Source of the DNA: Dyadobacter sp. CY356
Lineage (GTDB): Bacteria; Bacteroidota; Bacteroidia; Cytophagales; Spirosomataceae
Assembly: GCF_021440195.1 (NCBI RefSeq)
Contig: NZ_JAJTSZ010000003.1
Location: forward strand, 124,001 to 188,000
DNA: 64,000 nucleotides
Direction of reading: 5' to 3'
How positions within the stretch are numbered: the first letter of the stretch is position 1; each line of letters starts with the position of its first letter. This document shows, piece by piece, positions 1 through 9,535 of this stretch. The position numbers and the translations under genes were made by a program. Below the pieces are notes generated by a model. It saw only the letters and a list, made by a program, of their open reading frames with translations, did no database searches and was not told the origin of the DNA.

Positions 1-62
1 TTTGGGTGCAAATTTACAATTACTTAATACATGTCAGTTCAATTATCTCGTTTTTTTCCAAT

Positions 63-96
63 AAAAAATCCTCTTAATTATTACTAATCAAGAGGA
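63..96 (-). terminator. Terminator of the T9SS-tailed protein gene
   Basis: A 7-bp stem (TCCTCTT / AAGAGGA, 69-75 and 90-96) lies just past the stop codon at 120. Read on the minus strand it is followed by a T run (plus-strand A run at 63-68), the form of an intrinsic terminator. The stem is short, so confidence is moderate. Confidence 0.5.
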
Positions 97-119
97 CCAT
101 GGTAAAATTATTCAAAAGA

Positions 120-926
120 TCAGGGAAGAACTACACGCTTCACAGCTCCGTCTTCATTCTGCGTAACCGTTACGAAAAGCGTTCCTTTTGTATTTTTCTT
201 AATGTCAATCTGCCCGACAAACTCGCCGCTAAAATCTTTAATTTCCTTTTTGCCAACTTCTTTTCCCTTTGTATCAGAGATCGTTACAAATACATCGCCC
301 TTTTGAGGAACGTAAAAACGAAGATTCATAACACCATTATCAGGATTGTTTGGATAAACATTCAGCTCCCGGACCGTTGATGATTTTGCCACTTCATTAT
401 TCCAAAAACTGCTGGCACGATCACCCATGCGATTTCCAAAATCTTCCATATCACGTATCATGATTTTTGCCTTCGGACGAATTTCTCTTTCCAGATTTCT
501 GGTCTGGTTACGTAATTCATCAAAGTTGAAATTCAAATCTTTGAAATCATCATTTCTGAAATTAAATGCGAATTCTTCATGATCATCTTTTGATTTTTTC
601 TGCATTTTCCCACGACGCTGAACAAGTTTATTTCCATTGCCGTCGTCAACAGTTATAGTAACCTGTTTTTTACCATTGGGATCAAGTTTCATTGAATCAA
701 TCGCTTTGTCAACGAAGTTTTCTCTTTCCGGTCCCGGCATATCCGGCAACTCGTAATTTTTTTCAACCGTTCTCGATTTTCCATCCTTATCTTCCGTTAC
801 TTTAATACGGATAGAAGTTTTCTTCTGATCATCTTTTTCGGATTGCGCGAAAGTCTTTTCAAAGCCTGAAAGACTTGTAATAACGAATAAAGACAAAGCG
901 GCACGTAAAAGAAATTTTTGTCTCAT
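120..926 (-). CDS. Secreted protein with T9SS type A sorting tail
   Basis: This 268-residue protein has an N-terminal signal peptide (about residues 1-27, ending near TFAQ), a charged middle rich in D/K/E/N/R (about 28-185), and a C-terminal beta-sandwich of about 80 residues. That tail starts NVYPNNPDNG and ends KRVVLP, the layout of type A T9SS tails that are cleaved as proteins reach the cell surface. No enzymatic motif is visible in the middle, which may be partly coiled or disordered. The gene diverges from a histidine kinase gene with 184 bp between them, so the kinase could control or sense it, but that is inference. Function is unknown; the sorting tail is the only firm assignment. 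Confidence 0.8.
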   Translation of the reverse strand: MRQKFLLRAALSLFVITSLSGFEKTFAQSEKDDQKKTSIRIKVTEDKDGKSRTVEKNYELPDMPGPERENFVDKAIDSMKLDPNGKKQVTITVDDGNGNKLVQRRGKMQKKSKDDHEEFAFNFRNDDFKDLNFNFDELRNQTRNLEREIRPKAKIMIRDMEDFGNRMGDRASSFWNNEVAKSSTVRELNVYPNNPDNGVMNLRFYVPQKGDVFVTISDTKGKEVGKKEIKDFSGEFVGQIDIKKNTKGTLFVTVTQNEDGAVKRVVLP

Positions 927-958
927 GATGCTTTATTGTTTTGTTTTTGAGATAATTA

Positions 959-966
959 CAAATTTA
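959..966 (-). promoter_or_regulatory. -7 element (TAAATTTG) for the T9SS-tailed gene
   Basis: TAAATTTG on the minus strand matches the Bacteroidota TAnnTTTG -7 consensus and lies 33 nt before the ATG at 926. No clear -33 TTG was found at the usual spacing, so this is a partial promoter match. Confidence 0.4.
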
Positions 967-1031
967 ATTTTTACTTAAAATACGGGCTGTTAAATTTTGT
1001 TAAAAACAAAAACGGCTGGAATGGAAGCCTT

Positions 1032-1039
1032 AAATTTGT
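1032..1039 (+). promoter_or_regulatory. -7 element (TAAATTTG) for the histidine kinase
   Basis: TAAATTTG matches the Bacteroidota TAnnTTTG consensus and implies a leader of about 65-70 nt before the kinase ATG at 1111. The same octamer occurs on the other strand at 959-966, so the two divergent genes seem to share promoter type. No good -33 partner was seen. Confidence 0.4.
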
Positions 1040-1110
1040 TCAACATAATAATGTCGCAGAAAAAAGTGCCGGTGTTGCATCATAAGTTGTGCATCGACAA
1101 ATAAATAAAA

Positions 1111-2934
1111 ATGACAAAGCGGAAAATTCAGATTATTATCGGTTTAATGTGCCTCGCGCTTATTGGTCTCATTGGTTTTCAATGGTACTGGATACGCGAA
1201 GCAATTGCAATCCGTAATGAGCAGTTTAACCAAAAAGTAGCCGAATCTGTACAGGAAGTCGTGCACCGTCTCGAAAAACAGGAAATGATGTATCTGCTTC
1301 AGCAGCGTATTGAAACGGAGCAACAAAAGGATAAGCTGAACCGTATCACGCAGCTTAGAGAAATGCCGGTTAAAAAGACGACTGGAAAACGAAATAAAAA
1401 ACAACTTTCTGCGGTTTCGCCTCCGCCCAATATCCAGGTTTTTATTGATCCAAATGGTGGAGAAATCCATTACCAGTTTTTTGCGGAAGCCGCTCCTTCG
1501 GATGTGTTAAGCCCAAACTTCCGGGTTACACTTGATCATCAGCAGCAAATAATTGAAGAATTTTTTCAGGCTCAGCGTTTTGGTGCGGAGGGAATGGATG
1601 AATTTATGCGAAGAAGGCTTGATGAGGAAAAGAAACTTGGCAATGCATTTCAGGAAGCTTTTCCAAATCAGAAAAATACTTCGAAAAATCAAAATTCCAC
1701 GCGACCGGATACAACGAACCAGCCAATCGCTTATCGTAAAATCAATCCGAATATCGGAAGATCGCCGCAGCTTGCAGGAACCAAACCACTGATTAACGGA
1801 AAAGCAAAAGATCTTGACAGAGCGGATCTGCTTCGTGAGGTGATGAAAGATCTGATGTATACCAAAAGGCCAATCCAGGAACGTGTTAACCGGTTTCTGC
1901 TGGATACCTTATTAAGAAAGGAGCTTGCTCAGAATGGTATCACACTTTCTTATGAATTTGCTGTTCAGGGAAATGCAAACAACGGTTTGGTGTTTTCAAC
2001 AGCAAGTTTAAAATCTTCCGAATGGCAGCAGAGATCATACAAAGCATCACTTTTCCCAAATGAAACTTTGCAGGAGAATAATTTGCTTTTCGTCTTTTTC
2101 CCCGATCAGCAGAAATATATTCTAAGCAATATGGGCGTCATGTTTGGCGGTTCAGGGATTTTGATCATTGTGATTATGGCTTGTTTTTATATGGCCGTTT
2201 CAACGATACTTCATCAGAAAAAACTTTCTGATATCAAGAATGATTTTATCAACAACATGACCCATGAATTTAAAACGCCGATTTCTACAATAGCATTGGC
2301 GGCAGATATGGCTCAGGAAAATTCAAGGTCTGCCGGCAACGAGGCCTCTCCACGTATGACGCGTTATCTGGGCATTATCCGGGAAGAAAATAAACGGCTC
2401 GGAACGCATGTGGAGAAGGTTTTGCAAATGGCACTTTTGGACAAAGGTCATGTGAAACTGAAAAGGAGCGAGGCCAATATTCATGATCTGATTGAAAAAG
2501 TTTTAAACAGCCAAAGCGTTCAGATTGAGCAGAAAGCTGGCGAAATTGATCTGGAATTTGAAGCGGTCAATGAAATTATTTCCTGTGATGAACTGCATAT
2601 TTCTAACGTACTGAATAACCTTGTTGATAACGCGATCAAATATTCTCCTGAAAAGCTGCATCTGAAAGTCAGGACGGAAAATGAAAATAACGGAATTTCC
2701 ATTGCCATAACCGATCACGGTTTAGGTATGAGCAAAGAACAGATTCAGCGTATTTTTGACACTTTTTACCGTGTTCCAACCGGCAATGTTCACGATGTGA
2801 AGGGTTTTGGTCTCGGACTTAGTTATGTCAAGAAAATGGTGGAGGCCCATGAAGGAACGGTTAATGTGCATAGCAGGCCGGGTCATGGAAGTACATTTAT
2901 TATCTGGCTCCCCATTGCTCCTGCGGAAGCATAA
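1111..2934 (+). CDS. Membrane sensor histidine kinase
   Basis: A 607-residue kinase. A transmembrane helix (about 7-26) is followed by a long extracytoplasmic region (about 27-345, with polar low-complexity stretches), a second helix (about 347-367), and a HisKA domain with the H-box THEFKTPIST, phosphoacceptor His388. The HATPase_c domain has the N-box NVLNNLVDNAIKYSP (about residue 500) and G boxes DHGLGM and GFGLGLSYVKKM. All catalytic motifs look intact. No HAMP or PAS domain is evident between helix 2 and HisKA. It should phosphorylate a response regulator, but none lies beside it: upstream is a divergent secreted protein, downstream is valS. Its signal is unknown. Confidence 0.93.
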   Translation: MTKRKIQIIIGLMCLALIGLIGFQWYWIREAIAIRNEQFNQKVAESVQEVVHRLEKQEMMYLLQQRIETEQQKDKLNRITQLREMPVKKTTGKRNKKQLSAVSPPPNIQVFIDPNGGEIHYQFFAEAAPSDVLSPNFRVTLDHQQQIIEEFFQAQRFGAEGMDEFMRRRLDEEKKLGNAFQEAFPNQKNTSKNQNSTRPDTTNQPIAYRKINPNIGRSPQLAGTKPLINGKAKDLDRADLLREVMKDLMYTKRPIQERVNRFLLDTLLRKELAQNGITLSYEFAVQGNANNGLVFSTASLKSSEWQQRSYKASLFPNETLQENNLLFVFFPDQQKYILSNMGVMFGGSGILIIVIMACFYMAVSTILHQKKLSDIKNDFINNMTHEFKTPISTIALAADMAQENSRSAGNEASPRMTRYLGIIREENKRLGTHVEKVLQMALLDKGHVKLKRSEANIHDLIEKVLNSQSVQIEQKAGEIDLEFEAVNEIISCDELHISNVLNNLVDNAIKYSPEKLHLKVRTENENNGISIAITDHGLGMSKEQIQRIFDTFYRVPTGNVHDVKGFGLGLSYVKKMVEAHEGTVNVHSRPGHGSTFIIWLPIAPAEA

Positions 2935-3052
2935 AAATTGTCCGGACAATCATTAATCTGCTATCAATCACGTGAAAATATCGGTTTCAAGTGATAACTT
3001 GCCATCTTTTTAAGACTGCAATTGTTATTAACGCCCATATTTTACAAATAGA

Positions 3053-5683
3053 ATGATCTCCAAAACCTACGCGCCACAAGAGATAGAAGATAAATGGTAT
3101 AGCTACTGGATCGAAAACAAATATTTTAATTCCAGACCAAATCCTGATAAAGAGCCATATACCATCGTAATTCCACCGCCAAACGTGACGGGTGTTTTGC
3201 ATATGGGGCATATGCTGAACAACACGATTCAGGATATCCTGATCCGTAAGGCGCGGATGGAAGGCAAAGAAGCATGTTGGGTTCCGGGAACGGACCATGC
3301 GTCTATTGCTACGGAAGCGAAAGTGGTGGCGATGTTGAAAGAACGTGGAATCAACAAAAGGGATCTTTCGAGAGATGAATTTCTGGAATATTGCTGGGAA
3401 TGGACGCACAAATATGGCGGTATAATTTTGCAGCAATTACGCAAACTGGGTGCATCCTGCGACTGGGACCGTACTGCTTTCACGATGGATCCGGATCTTT
3501 ATGATTCTGTGATTGATGTTTTTATTGATCTTTACAAAAAAGGAGATATTTATCGCGGTCACCGTATGGTGAACTGGGATCCGCAGGCGCGTACAACCGT
3601 TTCTGATGAAGAAGTAATCACAAAAGAGGTAAATCAGAAACTGGTTTATATCCGCTACAATCTTGTTGGCGGTGCAGAAGGTGAAGGAATTATCATTGCT
3701 ACAACACGTCCGGAAACAATTATGGCGGATGCAGCAATTTGTGTCAATCCAAACGATGCACGCTACCAAAGTTTGATTGGAAAGCAGGTTATTATTCCGT
3801 TGATCAACCGTGCTATCGATGTAATCGCTGACGAATATGTGGAAATGGAATTTGGTACGGGTGCATTGAAAGTAACACCAGCACACGATACCAATGACTA
3901 CGAATTAGGGAAAAAACATAATCTGGCGATCATCGATCTTTTAAACGAGGACGGAACGCTGAATGAAAAAGCGCAGATTCTGGTTGGTGAAGACCGTTTT
4001 GTGGCCCGTAAGAAAATTATAAAACTGCTTGAAGAATCAGGAAATTTGGTGAAAAGCGAGGAATATAAATCGAATGTTGGTCATTCAGAACGTACCAATG
4101 CGGTTATTGAACCGAGAATTTCGGAACAATGGTTTTTGAAAATGAGCCGGTTAAGCGAGCCGGCTCTGGAAAATGTAATGAATGATACCATTCAGCTGAT
4201 TCCACCAAAATTTAAAAATACCTACCGCCACTGGATGGAGAATGTGCGCGACTGGAATATCAGCCGCCAGCTTTGGTGGGGACACAGAATTCCGGCTTTT
4301 TACTTGCAGGACGGAACGGTTATCGTTGCTAAAACAAAAAATGAAGCACTTCATATTGCCCAGCACGAGTATCAGCTTTTTGCACTTACCGAAGAAGATC
4401 TGACACAGGATGCCGACGTTCTGGATACCTGGTTTTCTTCCTGGTTGTGGCCGATTTCTGTTTTTAACGGAATCAAGAAGCCGGATAACGAAGAAATAAA
4501 TTATTACTATCCGACGAATGATCTGGTAACGGCACCTGAAATTTTATTTTTCTGGGTGGCGCGTATGATCATTGCCGGGTATGAATATAAAGGTACATAT
4601 CCGTTCAAAAATGTTTACCTGACAGGGATAGTCCGTGATAAACAAGGACGGAAAATGTCGAAATCACTGGGGAATTCCCCTGATCCGATTGATCTGATTG
4701 AAAAATATGGTGCGGATGGAATTCGTACCGGTATGTTGTTCAGTTCCCCGGCCGGGAATGATTTGCCTTATGATGAAAAACTTGTTGAACAGGGACGGAA
4801 TTTTTGTAACAAAATATGGAATGCTTTCCGTCTGGTAAAAGGATGGAGCGTGGATACGTCTCTTTCTACACCGGAAGGCTCGGCTTTGGCAGTGAAATGG
4901 TTTGACAGTAAACTGAACCAGACGCTGGCCGAAGTTCAGGATCATTTCAATAAATTCCGTATTTCCGATTCACTAAATTCGGTTTACAAACTGATCTGGG
5001 ATGATTTCTGCGCTCAGTATCTGGAAATGATCAAACCAGGTTTCGAACAGCCGATTGATGCTGCAACTTTTGAAGCAACGCTCGAATTTTTTGATAAATT
5101 AATGCGTCTGGCGCATCCGTATATGCCATTTATCACAGAAGAAATCTGGCAAAATATTCGTGAGCGTCAGGAAAAAGAAAGTATTTGTGTTGCTGATTTT
5201 CCAACCGTTGGTCCAGTTGATACCAATCTTTTAGGAGAATTTGAAATTCTGTTTGAATTAATCTCTGCGATTCGGAATTTAAGAAATACAAAAAATATCA
5301 GTCCGAAAATTGAATTGCCTCTCGCAGTAAAGTCGGAGCAACCTCAACTTTACAAAGGTTTGGAAGCATTGGTAAGAAAACTTGCCAACGTGGCTGAAAT
5401 TAATTTTGTAACAGCACAAGCGCCGGGTATGTCATTCCTTGTTCGTTCTGATGAATTTTTCATTAATCTGGAAGGAGAAATTGATGTTGAAGCAGAACGT
5501 GAAAATCTGACGAAAGAACTGGCATACACAGAAGGTTTCCTGAATTCGGTTGCTAAAAAACTTTCAAACGAACGTTTCGTTCAAAATGCAAATGCTGATG
5601 TTGTTGAAAAAGAAAGACAAAAAATGGCAGATGCGGAGGCGAAAATTGTCACTTTGAAAGAGGCTTTGGTAAGACTTGGATAG
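3053..5683 (+). CDS. valS: Valine--tRNA ligase
   Basis: Class I aminoacyl-tRNA synthetase that charges tRNA-Val in the cytoplasm. The HIGH-type motif appears as HMGH in PPPNVTGVLHMGHM (about residues 40-53), the editing domain includes TTRPETIMAD, and the KMSKS loop is GRKMSKSLGN (about 530-540). The anticodon-binding domain follows, and the last ~65 residues are charged and helical like the ValS C-terminal coiled coil. At 876 residues the length is normal. The ATG at 3053 opens the conserved MISKTYAPQEIEDKWY. The gene stands alone and ends in a strong terminator. Confidence 0.98.
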   Translation: MISKTYAPQEIEDKWYSYWIENKYFNSRPNPDKEPYTIVIPPPNVTGVLHMGHMLNNTIQDILIRKARMEGKEACWVPGTDHASIATEAKVVAMLKERGINKRDLSRDEFLEYCWEWTHKYGGIILQQLRKLGASCDWDRTAFTMDPDLYDSVIDVFIDLYKKGDIYRGHRMVNWDPQARTTVSDEEVITKEVNQKLVYIRYNLVGGAEGEGIIIATTRPETIMADAAICVNPNDARYQSLIGKQVIIPLINRAIDVIADEYVEMEFGTGALKVTPAHDTNDYELGKKHNLAIIDLLNEDGTLNEKAQILVGEDRFVARKKIIKLLEESGNLVKSEEYKSNVGHSERTNAVIEPRISEQWFLKMSRLSEPALENVMNDTIQLIPPKFKNTYRHWMENVRDWNISRQLWWGHRIPAFYLQDGTVIVAKTKNEALHIAQHEYQLFALTEEDLTQDADVLDTWFSSWLWPISVFNGIKKPDNEEINYYYPTNDLVTAPEILFFWVARMIIAGYEYKGTYPFKNVYLTGIVRDKQGRKMSKSLGNSPDPIDLIEKYGADGIRTGMLFSSPAGNDLPYDEKLVEQGRNFCNKIWNAFRLVKGWSVDTSLSTPEGSALAVKWFDSKLNQTLAEVQDHFNKFRISDSLNSVYKLIWDDFCAQYLEMIKPGFEQPIDAATFEATLEFFDKLMRLAHPYMPFITEEIWQNIRERQEKESICVADFPTVGPVDTNLLGEFEILFELISAIRNLRNTKNISPKIELPLAVKSEQPQLYKGLEALVRKLANVAEINFVTAQAPGMSFLVRSDEFFINLEGEIDVEAERENLTKELAYTEGFLNSVAKKLSNERFVQNANADVVEKERQKMADAEAKIVTLKEALVRLG

Positions 5684-5696
5684 ACAATAAATATAT

Positions 5697-5740
5697 AAAA
5701 AACAGCGCTGTTACCTTCTGGTTTCAGCGCTGTTTTTTTT
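5697..5740 (+). terminator. Terminator after valS
   Basis: A 14-bp hairpin arm (AAAAAACAGCGCTG, 5697-5710) pairs with CAGCGCTGTTTTTT (5725-5738) and runs into a T tract, 14 nt after the valS stop. It is a typical rho-independent terminator; the A and T runs let it work both ways. Confidence 0.9.
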
Positions 5741-5789
5741 GTTTAAATAATTGGCATGGCAAAGATTTTATGTCACCACTTCGTGGTTT

Positions 5790-5850
5790 TACGCAATGAG
5801 CGTGAATGTTTTCTATAATAATATCAGTCCTTCGGACTTTGGAATGTCTT
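5790..5850. repeat. Degenerate inverted copy flanking the 66-bp array
   Basis: The stretch around TTTTCTATAATAATATCAG (about 5810-5829) is nearly the reverse complement of ATTATTATAGAAAATGACAT in the 66-bp units. It sits beside short hairpins such as CACCACTTCGTGG and AGTCCTTCGGACT with TTC loops. It looks like a decayed, opposite-facing relative of the array unit. Confidence 0.55.
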
Positions 5851-5890
5851 TGAATTTATAATTCCGGACGGTTTACAGCGATAAAACAAT

Positions 5891-6838
5891 CCGGAAAGGG
5901 TGACATTATTATAAAAAATGACATAATTTCATCTGTGAATACCTCCGTCGAGCAATCCTGAAAGGATTCCATTATTATAGAAAATGACATAATTTGATCT
6001 GGGATGCCTCCGTCGAACAATCCTGAAAGGATGACATTATTATAAAAAATGACATTATTTGATCTGTGAATACCTCCGTCGAACAATCCGGAAAGGGTGA
6101 CATTATTATAAAAAATGACATAATTTCATCTGTGAATACCTCCGTCGAGCAATCCTGAAAGGATTACATTATTATAGAAAATGACATAATTTGATCTGGG
6201 ATGCCTCCGTCGAACAATCCTGAAAGGATGACATTTTTATAAAAAATGACATAATTTCATCTGTGACCTCTGTCGAACAATCCGGAAAGGGTGACATTAT
6301 TATAAAAAATGGCATAATTTCATCTGTGAATACCTCCGTCGAACAATCCGGAAAGGGTGACATTATTATAAAAAATGACATAATTTCATCTGTGAATACC
6401 TCCGTCGAACAATCCGGAAAGGGTGACATTATTATAAAAAATGACATAATTTCATCTGTGAATACCTCCGTCGAACAATCCAGAAAGGTGACATTATTAT
6501 AAAAAATGACATAATTTGATCTGTGAATATCTCCGTCGAACAATCCTGAAAGGGTGACATTATTATAAAAAATGACATAATTTGATCTGTGAATATCTCT
6601 GTCGAGCAATCCTGAAAGGTGACATTATTATAAAAAATGACATAATTTGATCTGTGAATATCTCCGTCGAACAATCCTGAAAGGATGACATTATTATAAA
6701 AAATGACATAATTTCATCTGGGAATACCTCGGTCGAACAATCCAGGAAGGGTGACATTATTATAAAAAATGACATAATTTCATCTGTGAATACCTCCGTC
6801 AAACAATCCTGAAAGGATGACATTATTATAGAAATGAT
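5891..6838. repeat. 66-bp tandem repeat array, ~15 units
   Basis: Units begin with CCGGAAAGG or CCTGAAAGG at 5891, 5957, 6022, 6088, 6154, 6219, 6282, 6348, 6414, 6480, 6545, 6611, 6676, 6742 and 6808. Spacing is 66 or 65 bp (once 63), and the last unit is partial. Each carries a small hairpin (ATCCTGAAAGGAT in the better copies: ATCCT/AGGAT stem, GAA loop), the AT-rich ACATTATTATAAAAAATGACATAATTT, and CTGTGAATACCTCCGTCGAACA. Variants alternate (CCGG..GGG versus CCTG..GGA; TTTCATCTG versus TTTGATCTG), so units have diverged and then been reduplicated in blocks. A decayed copy of the hairpin with TGACAT is at 6859-6876. There are no unique spacers, so this is not CRISPR. Unit length of 22 codons creates open frames on both strands that are not genes. 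Confidence 0.95.
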
Positions 6839-6909
6839 GGATATAGCTTTAATGCAAACCCTGAAAGGGTGACATAGGTAAATCAAATTAAATCTCCATT
6901 CTTACATAG

Positions 6910-8211
6910 TTAAGGCAGATTTTCAAAATTAATTTCCGGTGCTTTTCCACCAGATTCACGAATAAACAAATCTCCAATCGTTGTAAATTCATTAAAGAAT
7001 CCACAGTTTTTCAAATAGAAATAATTCTGTTCTTTTCCGCCAGCATAATCCATTCGGTAACCTTTCCTGGCTGTTGCGTCTGCTGAGAATTTTGCCTGAT
7101 TAAGTTCTGTCCATTTGCCGGAGGAATTTCTGATCCATTGATTTCCAAAATAAAGTTTACGCGTCTGATCTCCGGTTTCCGGAATAAAATTTTCCAAAAA
7201 AGAATGAAGTTTTTTTAAATAAGTCTGCGTTTTTGGTCTTTTAAAACTTGCTATTAATTTCCATTCTGCGATTTCGGGAGCAAAAAAATAGGCTGTGTAA
7301 GTAGTAGTACTATCACCTGAAGGTTTACCCTGCAATAAAAATTTGTAAGTATTTCCAGCCTTCCAGTTGAACTTCAGATAACTTTGTCCGCCTGAGCCTT
7401 CATTCCCAAATTCTCCGGTATATACATCATTCCCTTTTTTCAACATCACAATCTGTTTGTCTTCTGGAATTGATTTCGGATCATCTGTGTGAAATGGGCT
7501 CCATACTGAAAAGAGAATTCTGCGTTCTGTTGAAGCGTTTACCTGCATCCCAAAGTAGCCTTCACCAAAGCCATTAGCCATAAAATAAGAACCGATCACA
7601 TCCTGTTTTTCTGGAGCGGTTACTTCATTGTAAAACCATTCAATATTTTCCTCGGCAGGGATAGGATAATTAAGATGGACCGAAGGACCACGTCTTCCCC
7701 AATAGAAAAAATTGTCTGAATTGTCTTTTACGAAAGTAGTTTTTTCATTGATGGGAGTACCATTTAAAATCCATTCACCCAATTTTCCAAATTCTTTTCC
7801 CGACTTTGAAATTCCCTGAACACTAATTTGTAAATATCCGGCCTGATTAATTTCGAAAGATCCGAGATCATAAATTTTTTCGATACCAGATAACTCAATT
7901 TCTTTTGATTTACCTGCGGCCAAAATGCTAATTCTACTTTTTCCTGTTTCATTAGAGGCTTTTAATGAAATATTGATTAGCCCGGTTTTTGACAAACGTA
8001 CATAAGTTTGGAGAATTGATCCCAGATTTGTCCAATTCGACAATCCTGTTTCACCTATCTTTTCTGTTTTTCCATTTTGAATCCAGGAATTTCCACCGAT
8101 TGGGATGTGAATGCTGCTATCTTGCAGGGTAACAGATTTTTCCTTTTTAGAAAAATTTTCTAAAAAGGCCGGAGAAAAGGTTGAAATGAAAGTGAGTAGC
8201 AGTAGGTACAT
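6910..8211 (-). CDS. DUF3472 domain secreted protein
   Basis: A 433-residue protein with a hydrophobic N terminus consistent with a signal peptide (about 1-16). An N-terminal beta-sandwich (about 30-155; IPIGGNSWIQ..., resembling DUF5077) is followed by a DUF3472-like domain (about 170-340) with conserved-looking runs HLNYPIP, IEWFYNEV and GSYFMANGFGEGYFGMQV. The tail ends at about 430. Such proteins in Bacteroidota are often encoded near polysaccharide-use genes and are thought to bind or process glycans outside the cytoplasm; no catalytic residue can be named. It is a lone gene between the 66-bp array and the divergent fbp gene. No T9SS tail is seen. Confidence 0.8.
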   Translation of the reverse strand: MYLLLLTFISTFSPAFLENFSKKEKSVTLQDSSIHIPIGGNSWIQNGKTEKIGETGLSNWTNLGSILQTYVRLSKTGLINISLKASNETGKSRISILAAGKSKEIELSGIEKIYDLGSFEINQAGYLQISVQGISKSGKEFGKLGEWILNGTPINEKTTFVKDNSDNFFYWGRRGPSVHLNYPIPAEENIEWFYNEVTAPEKQDVIGSYFMANGFGEGYFGMQVNASTERRILFSVWSPFHTDDPKSIPEDKQIVMLKKGNDVYTGEFGNEGSGGQSYLKFNWKAGNTYKFLLQGKPSGDSTTTYTAYFFAPEIAEWKLIASFKRPKTQTYLKKLHSFLENFIPETGDQTRKLYFGNQWIRNSSGKWTELNQAKFSADATARKGYRMDYAGGKEQNYFYLKNCGFFNEFTTIGDLFIRESGGKAPEINFENLP

Positions 8212-8492
8212 ATCTATCTAGTTTAGGAATCGATTGATTGAGATTACAAACTAAACATTTTAGATGGAATTCATTTTTAGTCTCGGAACGGAAGCTGGAA
8301 AGAAAATCATTTAACTTTTTATATTCAAATGAGCCAGACGATAATATAAACTACTTACCCTGAACAACGTATATAGTTAATTTTCTACTTTTAAAATATA
8401 GTTGGGATCGTGCTGAATTGTCCAAAAAGAGTCTGACATTTGATCAAATCATACTGCTTTTCACATCTCACAACTTGTTGAAAATTCAAAAT

Positions 8493-9497
8493 ATGGGTGT
8501 TTCTGAATCAAAAACTACACAGGAACTGGCTTTGCCGGTAGGTGTTACGCTGGATCGGTTTATTATGCATTCACAAAGTGCTTTTCCATATGCAACCGGA
8601 GAACTTTCACAGTTGTTAAGAGATATTGCTTTGGCAGGAAAAATCATAAACCGGGAGGTTAACCAGGCAGGGTTAATTGACGTGACAGGTGCAAACGGTA
8701 CGGAAAATGTGCAGGGTGAAAATCAGCAAAAACTGGATATCATTGCTAATATCCGTTTTATAAGAGCTTTAAAAAACGGAGGAGAAGTTTGCGCGATTCT
8801 TTCAGAGGAAGACGAGGATATTATTCATACCGGCAACAATCATGGCAAATATGTAGTGGCGATGGATCCGCTGGATGGTTCGTCGAACATTGATGTAAAT
8901 GTTTCAATCGGTACAATTTTTTCTATTTACAGACGGATTACACCGATAAATTCGCCGGCCAATATTAATGATTTTTTACAAGGTGGAAGAAAACAGATCG
9001 CTGCCGGTTATATTCTTTATGGTTCGTCAACCATGCTTGTTTATTCAACAGGTGATGGCGTAAATGGCTTCACGTATGATCAGTCACTGGGCGAATTTAT
9101 TTTATCACACAAAAATATAATTTCTCCTTCCGATGGGAAGATTTATTCTGTCAATGAAGGGAATTATAACAGTTATCCTGAATCAATAAAAAGTTATATA
9201 ACAAATTGTAAATTAAAAAGTTACAGTGCCAGGTATATAGGTTCTCTGGTCGGGGATTTTCACCGGAATTTGTTGAAAGGCGGTATTTATTTGTATCCTT
9301 CTACTATAAAAGATTCAAAAGGGAAGCTGCGTTTGCTGTATGAATGTTATCCGCTGGCATTTATTGCAGAGAAATCCGGAGCCAGGGCAAGCGATGGCTT
9401 TTGTGATATTCTGGACATTGTTCCTTCTGATTTTCATCAGCGTTCTCCCATTTATGTCGGTTCTTCTACGATGGTTGATGAAGCTATAAAGGCTTAA
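8493..9497 (+). CDS. fbp: Fructose-1,6-bisphosphatase class 1
   Basis: Removes the 1-phosphate of fructose-1,6-bisphosphate in gluconeogenesis. The metal-binding motifs are present: SEEDED, and [16 protein letters not shown] (about residues 125-140). Substrate-site segments include [19 protein letters not shown] and [16 protein letters not shown]. From the ATG at 8493 it is 334 residues, the normal class I length. A longer frame from a TTG at 8418 would add 25 residues with no family counterpart, so the ATG is preferred. The divergent DUF3472 gene shares the 281-bp upstream region. Confidence 0.96.
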   Translation: MGVSESKTTQELALPVGVTLDRFIMHSQSAFPYATGELSQLLRDIALAGKIINREVNQAGLIDVTGANGTENVQGENQQKLDIIANIRFIRALKNGGEVCAILSEEDEDIIHTGNNHGKYVVAMDPLDGSSNIDVNVSIGTIFSIYRRITPINSPANINDFLQGGRKQIAAGYILYGSSTMLVYSTGDGVNGFTYDQSLGEFILSHKNIISPSDGKIYSVNEGNYNSYPESIKSYITNCKLKSYSARYIGSLVGDFHRNLLKGGIYLYPSTIKDSKGKLRLLYECYPLAFIAEKSGARASDGFCDILDIVPSDFHQRSPIYVGSSTMVDEAIKA

Positions 9498-9523
9498 AAC
9501 ATGGAACCTGATTTTTGTTTTCG

Positions 9524-9531
9524 TACCTTTG
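9524..9531 (+). promoter_or_regulatory. -7 element (TACCTTTG) abutting the helicase start
   Basis: TACCTTTG fits the Bacteroidota TAnnTTTG consensus exactly, and its last base is 5 nt before the helicase ATG at 9536. Transcription starting a few bases past the element would give an almost leaderless mRNA. It also lies only 27 bp past the fbp stop, so the helicase would have its own promoter. Confidence 0.5.
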
Positions 9532-9535
9532 CGCG

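Noticed and set aside
5891-6838. CRISPR array
   Set aside because: There are no unique spacers between repeats, units are contiguous, and no cas genes are nearby.
5856-6886. Open reading frames on both strands across the 66-bp array (for example 6172-6609 minus, 6263-6502 plus)
   Set aside because: They arise because the unit is 22 codons long without stops. Both strands are open, the 65-bp units shift the frame, and there is no signal peptide or start context.
8418-8492. N-terminal extension of fbp from a TTG codon
   Set aside because: It adds 25 residues with no match to class I FBPases; the ATG at 8493 gives the normal length.
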